A stretch of 64,000 nt of DNA. Source: Gemmatimonadaceae bacterium (GTDB lineage: Bacteria > Gemmatimonadota > Gemmatimonadetes > Gemmatimonadales > Gemmatimonadaceae). The DNA lies in the NCBI GenBank assembly GCA_019752115.1, contig JAIEMN010000024.1, forward strand, positions 186,001-250,000, read 5' to 3'. The notes below the pieces were generated by a model that did not search any database, was not told the origin of the DNA, and saw only the letters and a list, made by a program, of their open reading frames with translations. The translations under genes were made by a program, and so were the position numbers. The first letter of the stretch is position 1; every line of letters begins with the position of its first letter. Of this stretch, positions 38,637 through 46,877 are shown in pieces.

Positions 38637-39041
38637 ATGTCCTCCGCCAATTCCCTGATCGAGCTCGTCACTCGCATCGCCATTGATGTGCACAAGGAGC
38701 TCGGCCCTTCACTGCTCGAGTCTACCTACGAAGCCATTTTTGTAGACGAGCTCCGACTCGCTGGTTGCCAGGTCGCCACCCAGGTCCTGCTTGCGGTCCC
38801 ATATAAGGGACGGGTCTACCAGCAGGCGTACCGGCTCGACATGCTCCTCGAGAACCAACTGGTGGTCGAGCTCAAGTGCACTGAGCGAGTGGCGCCGATC
38901 CACAGCCGCCAGGTCCTCACCTACCTGCGCTGCCTCAAGCTGCGGCACGGGCTTGTTGTGAACATGGGGCTCGAGCGGGCCATTGATGGCATTGATCGCG
39001 TGGTGAACTTCCGCGTGCCGCCTGAGCCGGGCGACAGCTAG
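38637..39041 (+). CDS. GxxExxY protein
   Basis: A 134-residue protein with the family signature GPSLLESTYE near residues 23-32 and a PD-(D/E)XK-like core: YRLDMLLENQLVVELKCTE, with Asp and the E-x-K pair. The family is widespread in environmental bacteria and its nuclease activity has not been established. It begins just after hairpin element 3. Its last four bases overlap the convergent galactokinase-like gene. Confidence 0.9.
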   Translation: MSSANSLIELVTRIAIDVHKELGPSLLESTYEAIFVDELRLAGCQVATQVLLAVPYKGRVYQQAYRLDMLLENQLVVELKCTERVAPIHSRQVLTYLRCLKLRHGLVVNMGLERAIDGIDRVVNFRVPPEPGDS

Positions 39042-40408
39042 TCGACGACTTCGAACGCCGGGGGTGAGGGGCGGGTTACGAAGAAGAGGGCGCGCTGCGA
39101 GGCGTTGGCGTGGGTGCGGAGGTACTTCTCACGCCAGCGGGCGGCGAACTTCTCGGCGTCGTCGGTGCGGATCATGGCCCACACGCTCCCGCCAAAGCCG
39201 GCGCCGAAGGCGCTCGCGGCGTCGGCGCCGAGTTCGCGGGCGTAGCGCTGGAGGTGCACCGTTTCGGCGATCTGATTCTCGAGCGCGCGCTCGGCACCCG
39301 CCTGCGAGCGATCCACGATGGAACCGAAGGCGGCGATGTCGCCACGATCGAGTGCGTCCGCCGCCGAAGGGACGAGCACAAACGTCTCCTCGAAGAACTG
39401 ATCGAGGCGCGCCGAGAGATGCGCGACGGTGAAGTCGGCGCTGCCCGCCTGTGCGACGGCGGCCCGCAGCGCGTCCGGCACATCGGTCGGAACCGCCCCG
39501 CCGGCGGCGGCGGTGAAGGCTTCACGCAGCGTTCGCGCCGGTGGCCCCGCGTGCTGGTTCCATGCGTCCACGATGCGATGCGCCGTGCGCGCGACGCGGT
39601 TGTAGCGCTCCTTGGCCGCGCCCGTCTTGGCGGCCACGACGCCGCTCACGCCGACGACGAAGGCGTGCGTCTCCGGCCAGGGGGCACTGCGCTCGTAGCG
39701 TACCGGCGCCCACGAGAACACATCGAGCCGCCCCTGATCGCTGCACAGGATGGCCGTCTGATCCTGTGCCCCGCCGAGCGTGCCCACGCCCTTCTCGCCA
39801 CCGAGCACGCCGTAGTCGTTGCCATTCTCGAGTGCGCCCACGTAGCCGGCGAGCGCGGCGCGGTCCACGATGGCCTGCGGCCAGAGGGGATGCGCCTCGA
39901 GCTGAGACACCGCCGTGAACGCGAGCGTGAGCCCGACCGTCAGCGCGCTCGAACTCGAGACGCCGGCGGCCGGCGGCAGGTTGCTGGCGAGCGCGACATC
40001 CATGCCCTGCACCGCGTCGCCGAAGTTGCGGACCAGGCGATTGATGACGGTGCGCGGGTACACCGACCACGGGATATGCCCCTTCGACGGCTGATGCAGC
40101 GACAGCTGCAGCGCCTCACGACGGCGCGCGTCACGCAACACCACCGTGCGGTCGTCACGTGCCCGCGCCACGATGGCGATGCCCCGCTCCACCGTGCACA
40201 AAAGCGAGCGACCACCGGCGTAGTCCACATGCTTGCCGAGCACTTCGATGCGGCCGGGGACGATCCACGTGCGGCGCGCGTCGGCGGGGACGCCGGCTTC
40301 ATCGAGCGCGCCGTGTGCCTCGGCCGCCAGCGCGCGATACGCCTCGAGCACCGCCGGCGGGAAGCCGGCGTGCTCGAGCGGTTGACGCACCAGCGTGGGG
40401 CTGATCAC
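39038..40408 (-). CDS. Galactokinase-family GHMP sugar kinase
   Basis: A 456-residue ATP-dependent sugar 1-kinase candidate. The GTG at 40408 overlaps the upstream stop as GTGA, the same coupling as in the rest of the operon. Motif 1 is GRIEVLGKHVDYAGGRSL, where the usual Glu-His-Thr-Asp-Tyr of galactokinase reads Lys-His-Val-Asp-Tyr. Motif 2 is NLPPAAGVSSSSAL (ATP loop) and motif 3 GAGFGGSVWAMI. The altered motif 1 means the sugar may not be galactose; GalNAc or arabinose are options. It lies downstream of a GH109 glycosidase and two nucleotidyltransferases, suggesting kinase and activation of the released sugar. Confidence 0.87.
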   Translation of the reverse strand: MISPTLVRQPLEHAGFPPAVLEAYRALAAEAHGALDEAGVPADARRTWIVPGRIEVLGKHVDYAGGRSLLCTVERGIAIVARARDDRTVVLRDARRREALQLSLHQPSKGHIPWSVYPRTVINRLVRNFGDAVQGMDVALASNLPPAAGVSSSSALTVGLTLAFTAVSQLEAHPLWPQAIVDRAALAGYVGALENGNDYGVLGGEKGVGTLGGAQDQTAILCSDQGRLDVFSWAPVRYERSAPWPETHAFVVGVSGVVAAKTGAAKERYNRVARTAHRIVDAWNQHAGPPARTLREAFTAAAGGAVPTDVPDALRAAVAQAGSADFTVAHLSARLDQFFEETFVLVPSAADALDRGDIAAFGSIVDRSQAGAERALENQIAETVHLQRYARELGADAASAFGAGFGGSVWAMIRTDDAEKFAARWREKYLRTHANASQRALFFVTRPSPPAFEVVD

Positions 40409-41214
40409 AGCCGCGGCTCGATGGATTCGAGCCGCGCGACGACTCCCGCGATATCCGAGCGGCGACTCAGATCGAGCACTGCCGCCGCCATCCGCACCGC
40501 GCGCACCGGCACGCCTTCGCGCACCGCCATCCCTACCGCCTCGGGGAGTTCGTACTCGCCGCGCACACTGATCGGCACATGTCGGCAGGCACTCACGAGT
40601 GCCGGCGTGATGGCCCACAGATTCATCCCGACCCATCGTGCGGCTTCGCTCGCCAGGTCGAGCGCGTCACCCGGCTTCTCGACAATGCCGGTGAGCCAAC
40701 CAGCGTCACTCACCGACAGCACGGCAAACGCCCGCACGCGCTCCGGGTCGATGTTGCCGCCTTCGACGAGCGCGTGGCGATCGAAGGCGATCGTACCGGC
40801 CGTCGCTTCGGCGGCCAGACGCCGGTAGGCCTCGACGGGGTAGTAGTTGTCGGCGTTGAGCACCAAGAAGGCTTCGTCGCCGATATGCTCGGCGGCGGTC
40901 ACGACCGCATTCGCCGTCCCGATGGGCGTGGGCTGCACCGCGAACGAGATGCGCACCCGTTCGGTGGTGACGCCCTGCGTGAAATGCTCGCGGATGGCGT
41001 CGTGATCGGGGCCGATCACGAGTACGATGTGCTCGAGGCCGGCATCGGCGAGCGCGGAGATCACGTACTCCAGAAACGGGCGCTTGATGGGAATCATCCC
41101 CTTCACGCCGCTGGCCGCCACCTTCGCCTGGGTATCGTCGAGCTGCGCCGCGTCATCGGCACGGCGCATGCGCGAGCCGAGCCCGGCGGCGAGGATGGCG
41201 GCGGTCCGAATCAT
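40405..41214 (-). CDS. Sugar-1-phosphate nucleotidyltransferase-like protein
   Basis: A 269-residue NTP-transferase. ATG 41214 forms an exact ATGA overlap with the GH109 stop. The signature AAILAAGLGSRM opens the protein, followed by IPIKRPFLEYVISALADAG, VLVIGPDHDAI, LVLNADNYYPVEA (metal-binding Asp) and a late GEYELPEAVG. The classic PKPL lysine motif is replaced by IPIKRP. It probably makes an NDP-sugar from the sugar-1-phosphate produced by the neighbouring kinase; that link is inferred from the operon. Confidence 0.85.
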   Translation of the reverse strand: MIRTAAILAAGLGSRMRRADDAAQLDDTQAKVAASGVKGMIPIKRPFLEYVISALADAGLEHIVLVIGPDHDAIREHFTQGVTTERVRISFAVQPTPIGTANAVVTAAEHIGDEAFLVLNADNYYPVEAYRRLAAEATAGTIAFDRHALVEGGNIDPERVRAFAVLSVSDAGWLTGIVEKPGDALDLASEAARWVGMNLWAITPALVSACRHVPISVRGEYELPEAVGMAVREGVPVRAVRMAAAVLDLSRRSDIAGVVARLESIEPRL

Positions 41215-42602
41215 GGGGCAGCGATGTGGCTCGGCCCCTGCGGGGCGGTAGACGTGCGCCACGCGCCACGCGTGAAGTCGGGGAACTTCACCGGCGCCGA
41301 GTCCTTCTTGAGCGAGATCTCACTCAAGGCAAACGGCACACTCCACGCCGCCGCGTCGTACACGTCGAAATCCGGCGCCAGCCCTTGCCGCAGGCACTGC
41401 ACCAAGCGGTAGGCCATGACGAAGTCCATGCCGCCGTGGCCGCCATTGCGAGCCTGATCGCCGATCGCCGTCCAGAGCGGATGCTCGTACTTCGCCTTGA
41501 ACTCCGAGAGCGGCGTCCACTTCTCGCCGCCCGGCGCGCCATCGATGTACAGGCGCGGCGGATAGTCGTTGAAGATCGCCTTCGACCCCTGGAGGTTGTT
41601 GAGCCGCGAGTACGGGCGCGGGTTCACCACATCATGCTGCAGCAGGATCGTGCGCCCCTTGGCCGTCTTGATCAGCGACGAGTTCATGTCGCCAGCGACG
41701 TACTTCTCCTGCCACTTGGGGCTATCCTTGGGCTCGTGGGCTTCACGCCACTCGGTGAGGCCGGCCTCCCCGCTCGACATCGAGACCATGTACTCGAACT
41801 TGTCGCCCCGGTGAATGCCCAGATACTGCGCCACCGGCCCGAGCCCATGCGTGGGATAGAAGTTCGCGTTGCGCTGCGTGTGCGGGATGCGGCGCCACAG
41901 CCCTTCGTCGCGATTCTCGAAGAGGATCTCGCGCAGATCGTGCAGATACGCCGCTTCGGCGTGCAGCAGCGTGCCGAACACCCCTTCGCGGACCATGCGC
42001 AGCACGGTGAGTTCACTGTTGCCGTAGCAGCAGTTCTCCATCATCAGGCAGTGCTTGCGCGTCTTTTCGGACGTCTCGACGAGCTCCCAGCAGTCATCGA
42101 GGCTCATCGCGATCGGCACTTCGCTGGCGGCATGCTTGCCCGCGCGCATGGCGGCGAGCACGACCGGCGTATGAAACGGCCACGGCGTGGCGGTATAGAC
42201 AAAGTCGATGTCGTCGCGCTTGACGAGGCGCTCGTAGTCCCGTTCCCCGTTCGTGTAGAGCTCCGGCGCCTTGCGACCGGCCTTCACACACATCGCCGCC
42301 GCCCGCTCGGCCTTGTCCTTCACAATGTCGGCGACGGCCACGATCTCCGTGCCTTCAATGGCGAGCAGCTCGTTGAGCACGCTCCGCCCACGCAAGCCGG
42401 TGCCGACGATGGCAAAGCGCACCTTCTCATGCTTCTCGAACGGCACGCCAAGCATGGAGCCGTTGCCGGCCGCGACCGGCGGCGCGAGGTCGACGCGCCA
42501 GTCATCTGTGGCCGCCAGCAGGCGCGCCGGCGTGGCCGTGAGGGCCGCGGCCGCGGCGGCGGCGGCACCGCTCAGCAGATCGCGGCGGGAGAGCTCGCTC
42601 AC
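41211..42602 (-). CDS. GH109-type NAD-dependent glycosidase, Tat-exported (Gfo/Idh/MocA fold)
   Basis: A 463-residue oxidoreductase-fold protein with a twin-arginine signal (LSRRDLLSGAAAAAAA). The Rossmann motif is FAIVGTGLRGRSVLNELL. Several segments match glycoside hydrolase family 109 (alpha-N-acetylgalactosaminidase): MMENCCYGNSEL, YPTHGLGPVAQYLGIHRGDK, NGGHGGMDFVMAYRLVQCL and the end PDFTRGAW. GH109 enzymes cleave by NAD-assisted redox chemistry. Tat export fits loading with NAD in the cytoplasm. The GTG start and stop both overlap neighbours by 4 bases. A generic Gfo/Idh dehydrogenase is the alternative. Confidence 0.9.
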   Translation of the reverse strand: MSELSRRDLLSGAAAAAAAALTATPARLLAATDDWRVDLAPPVAAGNGSMLGVPFEKHEKVRFAIVGTGLRGRSVLNELLAIEGTEIVAVADIVKDKAERAAAMCVKAGRKAPELYTNGERDYERLVKRDDIDFVYTATPWPFHTPVVLAAMRAGKHAASEVPIAMSLDDCWELVETSEKTRKHCLMMENCCYGNSELTVLRMVREGVFGTLLHAEAAYLHDLREILFENRDEGLWRRIPHTQRNANFYPTHGLGPVAQYLGIHRGDKFEYMVSMSSGEAGLTEWREAHEPKDSPKWQEKYVAGDMNSSLIKTAKGRTILLQHDVVNPRPYSRLNNLQGSKAIFNDYPPRLYIDGAPGGEKWTPLSEFKAKYEHPLWTAIGDQARNGGHGGMDFVMAYRLVQCLRQGLAPDFDVYDAAAWSVPFALSEISLKKDSAPVKFPDFTRGAWRTSTAPQGPSHIAAP

Positions 42603-43588
42603 GCATCCCCCCGGATTTCGGAGTGGTCGCCGATCGTCATGCGGCCCTTCACCCCCTCGACCACCACGCTGTCGCCGAGGAAGCAGTCATGCAACGTGCT
42701 GTTGGTGATCGTCACTTTCTCGCCGGCCACCGTATCGCGCATCGTGCTGTGCTTCACCACGCTGCCGGCGCCCAGGGACACGTTCGGCCCGACCGTCGCG
42801 TGCTCGATCGTGCAGCCATCCTCGATGTAGACCGGCTCCACGATCGTGGCGCCCTCACCCAACTGCGCCGGCTTCCGGGCGCGCCCCTTCTCCAGCATGA
42901 CGCGATTGGTGTCGAGCAGCGTCTCGAGCTGCCCGGCGTCGTACCACCCTTCCACGTCCACGACTTTGATCTTGGCGCCCTTGTCGATCATGTACTGGAA
43001 GGCGTCGGTGAGATACCACTCGCCCTTGTTGGGCGCCGTGGTCAGCACATGCGCGATGCCTTCGAGGAGCAGCTGCCAGTTGCGGATGTAGTAGAGGCCG
43101 ATGTTGGCGCGCTTGGAGATCGGCGTCTTCGGCTTCTCCACGATCTTGGTCATGTGGCCGTTCTCATCGGTCACGACCACACCGAAGCGCTGATAGTCCT
43201 CGACTTCCTTGGTCCAGATGATGCCGTCGTCGGTGCTGTCCTTCACGATGCTCAGGTCTGCGTCGAAGATCGTGTCGACGAAGATGATGAGCACCGGGGC
43301 GTCGATGTACGGCTTGGCGAGCGCCACCGCGCCGGCGGTGCCATCCTGGACGGCCTGCTCCACGAACACACTGGGAATCGGATAGGTGGCCTTGGCGTAC
43401 GCCTCGACCTTCTCCTTCAGATGCCCGGTGATGTACACGACCTGCTCGACGTTTCCGAGCTTGAGCACATCGTCCATCACGTAGCTCATGACCGGTCGCC
43501 CGGCGACCTTGAGCATGGGCTTGGGGACGACGTGCGTATGCGGGCGAAGGCGCGTGCCTTTGCCGGCGAGCGGGATAATGACCTTCAT
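42599..43588 (-). CDS. Glucose-1-phosphate thymidylyltransferase-like sugar nucleotidyltransferase
   Basis: A 329-residue enzyme expected to couple a sugar-1-phosphate to UTP or dTTP. ATG 43588 begins the signature VIIPLAGKGTRLRPHT and PKPMLKVAGRP; GGA lies at a suitable distance upstream. The metal site is IIFVDTIFDAD. After about residue 240 a left-handed beta-helix of hexapeptides begins (GATIVEPVYIEDGCTIE onwards). It resembles the RmlA-long/acetyltransferase-like group. It is the first of four genes linked by 4-base overlaps, so it leads the glycosidase/kinase operon. Confidence 0.92.
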   Translation of the reverse strand: MKVIIPLAGKGTRLRPHTHVVPKPMLKVAGRPVMSYVMDDVLKLGNVEQVVYITGHLKEKVEAYAKATYPIPSVFVEQAVQDGTAGAVALAKPYIDAPVLIIFVDTIFDADLSIVKDSTDDGIIWTKEVEDYQRFGVVVTDENGHMTKIVEKPKTPISKRANIGLYYIRNWQLLLEGIAHVLTTAPNKGEWYLTDAFQYMIDKGAKIKVVDVEGWYDAGQLETLLDTNRVMLEKGRARKPAQLGEGATIVEPVYIEDGCTIEHATVGPNVSLGAGSVVKHSTMRDTVAGEKVTITNSTLHDCFLGDSVVVEGVKGRMTIGDHSEIRGDA

Positions 43589-43657
43589 GGAGTTCCGGGT
43601 TGGAAGTGGGCGGTCTGGGGTCCGCGAGCCACGGAGGAAGGATCTCCCCAAAATGCA

Positions 43658-43693
43658 GAACGGCGACGGCCCTCGGGAGGGGCGTCGCCGTTC
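43658..43693 (-). terminator. Hairpin after cupin gene
   Basis: Stem GAACGGCGACG / CGTCGCCGTTC with a 14-base loop that itself pairs (CCTC/GAGG), starting 21 bases after the cupin stop. The minus strand then reads TTCTGCATTTTGG, a moderate U-tract. Confidence 0.7.
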
Positions 43694-43713
43694 GGTTTGC
43701 CGGAAGCGGGCGC

Positions 43714-44091
43714 TTACGGGGCGCTGGTGCCTTCGCGGCCGTAGCGATCCTTGATCCGGACCACGTCATCGAGCTCGGGCGTGCTGGCCTCGAGGATGTC
43801 GCAGTCGGTGATCGCCTCGATGTAGTGAATCGTACCCGGCGTGATGCGGAAGCTCTGGCCGGTGGTGAGGCGCTGATCGCGGAGCTCGGTATCGCCGGGG
43901 AGCTGCACCCAGTACTTCATCTCCCCCTGCAGCAGGTAGACCGTCTCATCCTTGCGCTCGTGGTATTGCACCGAGAGCGCCTGGCCGGCGGTGACGTGCA
44001 GGATCTTGCCGACGTAGCGGTCGGTGTGTGCCCAGATGGTCTCATGACCCCAGGGCTTGGAAACGTGGCGGACTTCAACGCGGCCGCTCAT
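43714..44091 (-). CDS. Cupin, mannose-6-phosphate isomerase-like
   Basis: A 125-residue single-domain cupin like the C-terminal isomerase domain of ManC/AlgA. Features are KPWGHETIWAHTDRYVGKIL, SVQYHERKDETVYLLQGEM (metal ligands HxH-like and Glu) and FRITPGTIHYIEAI (last His). It may isomerise a hexose-6-phosphate or only bind a sugar. It stands upstream of the sugar operon but is separated by a hairpin. It follows the atp terminator, so its own promoter is likely in the 95-base gap. Confidence 0.85.
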   Translation of the reverse strand: MSGRVEVRHVSKPWGHETIWAHTDRYVGKILHVTAGQALSVQYHERKDETVYLLQGEMKYWVQLPGDTELRDQRLTTGQSFRITPGTIHYIEAITDCDILEASTPELDDVVRIKDRYGREGTSAP

Positions 44092-44124
44092 GGGCAGGAC
44101 TCGGCGAGTGGTTCGAAAAAGAGA

Positions 44125-44156
44125 CTGGCCTCCTAGGACGATACCCAGGAGGCCAG
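44125..44156 (-). terminator. Intrinsic terminator after atpH
   Basis: Perfect stem CTGGCCTCCT / AGGAGGCCAG with a 12-base loop. The minus strand continues TCTCTTTTTCG. It lies 30 bases after the atpH stop and should end the atp transcript. Confidence 0.88.
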
Positions 44157-44186
44157 CGTCACGTCAGCGGGCCGCGGCCCGGGCGC

Positions 44187-44741
44187 TTAGCGGCCCGTGC
44201 CCATCCGGCGACGGAGAATCGACAGCTTCCGGCGCACGGAGCCGTCCATCACCGTATCGCCCATGCGGACGACCACGCCACCGATGATCGCGGGGTCGAT
44301 GCCCACGTGCGGCACCACCTTCTTGCCGACGATGCGCGAGAGCTGCGCGCCGATCGAACCGACCTCGGCCTCGCTGGCCGGCTTGGCCAGCGTGACCTTG
44401 GCGTGCACGATGCCTTCGGAGGCATCGAGCAGCGTCTCGTACTCTGCCGCGATCGTCGGGATGAGCGACAGGCGGCGATTCTTCACCAGCTGCTGCAGGA
44501 AGCGCAGAAAGAGCTGCGGCACGCGATCGCCCAGCGCCTTGCCGAGCACCGCCGACTTCTGCTCACCGGCAATGCGCGGCGAGTCGAGGAACTGCGCGAG
44601 CGTGGCGTCGGTCAGCACGGCGTCGGCGACCTGGCGGATCATCGTCCCCCAGCCCGCCGGGTCGTTGGCCTTCCGCGCAAGCGCGAGGAGCGCCTCGGCG
44701 TAGTTGCGGGCGACGGATTCGCCCTGCACGCCGGCCGGCAT
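44187..44741 (-). CDS. atpH: ATP synthase delta subunit
   Basis: A 184-residue F1 delta subunit (OSCP), which joins the peripheral stalk to the alpha/beta head. It shows RNYAEALLALARKAND near the N-terminus, FLRFLQQLVKNRRLSLIPTI, split here as FLRFLQQLVKNRRLS and LIPTIAAEYETLL, and the family end GGVVVRMGDTVMDGSVRRKL. Its ATG shares one base with the atpF stop. It is the last gene before a strong terminator, so the other F1 genes are elsewhere. Confidence 0.97.
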   Translation of the reverse strand: MPAGVQGESVARNYAEALLALARKANDPAGWGTMIRQVADAVLTDATLAQFLDSPRIAGEQKSAVLGKALGDRVPQLFLRFLQQLVKNRRLSLIPTIAAEYETLLDASEGIVHAKVTLAKPASEAEVGSIGAQLSRIVGKKVVPHVGIDPAIIGGVVVRMGDTVMDGSVRRKLSILRRRMGTGR

Positions 44742-45349
44742 CAGTTCGTCCCCTTGCTGCCGCTGAGCGAAGCCAGGAAGGACTCCACGATCTGACGGTT
44801 GCCCGTCGAATCGAGGTTCTGCTCGATGACCTTCGACGCGCCGGCAATGGCGAGGTCGACGGCTTCGCGGCGCAGGTCGGCGATGGCGGCGGCCTTCTCG
44901 CCTTCGATGGCGCGGCGGGCCTGCTCGATCATCTCTTCCTGCTGCTGCTTCGTTTGGGCGAGCATGTCGCTGCGCATCTTCTCGGCCGTCGCACGGCTTT
45001 CGGCGATGATCTGCTGCGCGTCGTTGCGGGCGGCTTCGAGCTGCGCGCGCTGCTGCGCGAGGAGCTGCTCGGTTTCGGCCCGATCACGCTTGGCGCCTTC
45101 GATCGCGTCTTCGAGCGCCTTTTCGCGGGCCTCGACGGCGGCGAAGAGCGGCTTGAAGGCGAACTTCGCGAGCACCGTGAAGAGCAGCACGAAGATGATC
45201 AGCGTCCAGAACATCACGCCGACCTTCGGGTCGAGCAGACCGCCGCCCGACTCTCCGCCTTCAGAGGCGAAAGCCGGCGTGGCGGTGACCATCAGGGCAG
45301 CGGCGAGGGCGCTCAGGCGACCACCGGTGCGACGGAGATATGCGAGCAT
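44741..45349 (-). CDS. atpF: ATP synthase b subunit with N-terminal signal-like segment
   Basis: A 202-residue peripheral-stalk subunit. The ATG at 45349 starts a basic-hydrophobic segment ending TATPAFASEGG, like a cleavable signal peptide. The true b-subunit membrane helix follows (VGVMFWTLIIFVLLFTVLAK, about 44-63), then a long charged coiled coil (EAREKALEDAIEGAKRDRAE onwards) to the C-terminus. The signal-like part is longer than in E. coli AtpF. It lies 74 bases after atpE and directly precedes atpH. Confidence 0.95.
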   Translation of the reverse strand: MLAYLRRTGGRLSALAAALMVTATPAFASEGGESGGGLLDPKVGVMFWTLIIFVLLFTVLAKFAFKPLFAAVEAREKALEDAIEGAKRDRAETEQLLAQQRAQLEAARNDAQQIIAESRATAEKMRSDMLAQTKQQQEEMIEQARRAIEGEKAAAIADLRREAVDLAIAGASKVIEQNLDSTGNRQIVESFLASLSGSKGTN

Positions 45350-45423
45350 GGAAGAGTCCACGAAGAAAAGAGAGTGCGGCGGGGCACCGGCGATTGCGCG
45401 CCGATGCCCCACGCGCGAACACA

Positions 45424-45702
45424 TCAGAACGTGATCTTGCCCTGGATCTGGAAGCCGATCACGACGCCGAACAGCGCGGCGCCTTCGATGAGGGCGGCCA
45501 GGATGAGCGCGGCCGTCTGGATCTTGCCCGCGACTTCCGGCTGACGCGCCATGCCTTCCACGGCCGAGCCACCGATACGGCCGATGCCCATGCCCGCGCC
45601 GATCACGGCGCCGCCGGCGGCGATACCGGCACCGATCATCGCCATGCCCTTCGGATCCTGCACCACCGGAGCGGCGGCCTGGAGGAGACCCATGATTTCC
45701 AT
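45424..45702 (-). CDS. atpE: ATP synthase c subunit
   Basis: A 92-residue proteolipid forming the rotor ring. ATG 45702 has GGAG seven bases upstream. Helix 1 is Gly/Ala-rich (GAGIAAGGAVIGAGMGIG), the polar loop carries ARQPE (53-56), and helix 2 has the ion-binding Glu73 in AALIEGAALFG. The residues that signal sodium coupling (Gln in helix 1, Ser after the Glu) are absent, so protons are the probable ion. Three hairpins separate it from atpB. Confidence 0.97.
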   Translation of the reverse strand: MEIMGLLQAAAPVVQDPKGMAMIGAGIAAGGAVIGAGMGIGRIGGSAVEGMARQPEVAGKIQTAALILAALIEGAALFGVVIGFQIQGKITF

Positions 45703-45776
45703 CGTATAACTCCGAGTACGTAGTCGTTGAGATGCTGCGCTCCCGACGGACACTCTGGTCCGCATGTCCCGTCAGT

Positions 45777-45855
45777 GAGCCCCGAGGGGCTCAACGGGTT
45801 TCGCCGGTCGCTCGACCGGCTACTGGCACCGCCGCACGGGAGTGGCGCGGCGGTG
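45777..45855 (-). other. Three consecutive hairpins between atpB and atpE
   Basis: Perfect inverted repeats GAGCCCC-GA-GGGGCTC (45777-45792), GCCGGTCG-CT-CGACCGGC (45803-45820) and CACCGCCGC / GCGGCGGTG (45827-45855) fill the gap between the atpB stop and the atpE start. No U-tract follows. They may protect the mRNA or adjust expression of the many-copy c subunit. Confidence 0.75.
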
Positions 45856-45871
45856 TCCTGCCAAGTGCAGC

Positions 45872-46864
45872 TTAGTGGTGCGCTTCCCGGATCTGGCCGA
45901 TGAACACGCTGGCCAGCAGCGTGAAGATGAAGGCCTGCAGGAAGGCGACGAACAGTTCGAGCATGCTGATCGCGGTGGCCATGAGGACCGGCACCGGCGT
46001 GATCACCCAGCTCTTGAAGGTGAAGATGAGCCCCATGAGCGCGAGGAGCACGATGTGCCCGGCGGTCATGTTCGCGAACAGACGGATCGTGAGCGCGAAC
46101 GGCTTGGAGATCTTGCCCACCATTTCGACCGGCGACATCACGACGAACATGATGACGCGCATGACGAGCGGGAGCTCCTTGTTCCAATAGAAGATCGTGC
46201 TGAGGTACCCAAGGCCGTTGGCCCGGATGCCCGCGACTTCCACGACAATGGCGGTGATGATGGCCAGCGTCGCGGTGACCGACACATTGCCGGTGGCGGT
46301 GGCGCCCCACGGCAGCATGCCGAAGAGGTTCATCACGAGGATGAAGAAGAAGAGCGTCAGCGCGAACGGCACGAACGCTTCGCCGTGATGGCCGACGTTC
46401 GGCAGCACCACTTCATTGCGGAGGTAGAGCGCCATCGCCTCGATGGCGCAGGCAAAGCCCTTGGTGTGGCCGATCGTTTCGTGCTGCTTCTTGGACGTGT
46501 TCGCCGAGATAATCAGGACCAGCGCGACGATGATGGCGGCGAGCGCCATGAACACGACGTGCTTGGTGGGCGAGAGGTCCACTTCGAGCGAGCCGATGTG
46601 CACCGGCGCGAACGTCGGCAGCTCGACTTCCTTGGCCAGATGCGCATTGGGCCACGGGATTTCGAGGTACCGGCTGTCGGTGATGTGCGGCGTGATGATG
46701 TCGACCGGGCCTTCCGCCTGCGGCACCGCATGTTCGGCGGCGGCGGCACCCTCGTGCTCCTGGGCGCGCAGCGACAGCGGCGCGGTGGCCAGCACGGTGA
46801 ATCCGGCGATCATGGCGAACGACCGCGTGAGCGATCGCGAAAGCGAACGGAGCATCGACTGCAT
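45872..46864 (-). CDS. atpB: ATP synthase a subunit with periplasmic N-terminal extension
   Basis: A 330-residue F0 channel subunit. ATG 46864 is taken as start; a TTG at 46885 and an ATG at 46855 are also in frame. Residues 1-38 form a signal peptide ending LSLRAQ. They are followed by about 60 polar residues before the first a-subunit helix (KHVVFMALAAIIVALVLIIS). The essential channel arginine is in ALTIRLFANMTAGHIV. The C-terminal two helices are normal. Bacterial a subunits with a secreted extension are known in Bacteroidota; here it accompanies a signal-like atpF. Confidence 0.95.
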   Translation of the reverse strand: MQSMLRSLSRSLTRSFAMIAGFTVLATAPLSLRAQEHEGAAAAEHAVPQAEGPVDIITPHITDSRYLEIPWPNAHLAKEVELPTFAPVHIGSLEVDLSPTKHVVFMALAAIIVALVLIISANTSKKQHETIGHTKGFACAIEAMALYLRNEVVLPNVGHHGEAFVPFALTLFFFILVMNLFGMLPWGATATGNVSVTATLAIITAIVVEVAGIRANGLGYLSTIFYWNKELPLVMRVIMFVVMSPVEMVGKISKPFALTIRLFANMTAGHIVLLALMGLIFTFKSWVITPVPVLMATAISMLELFVAFLQAFIFTLLASVFIGQIREAHH

Positions 46865-46877
46865 CCGAAAGTGTCGG

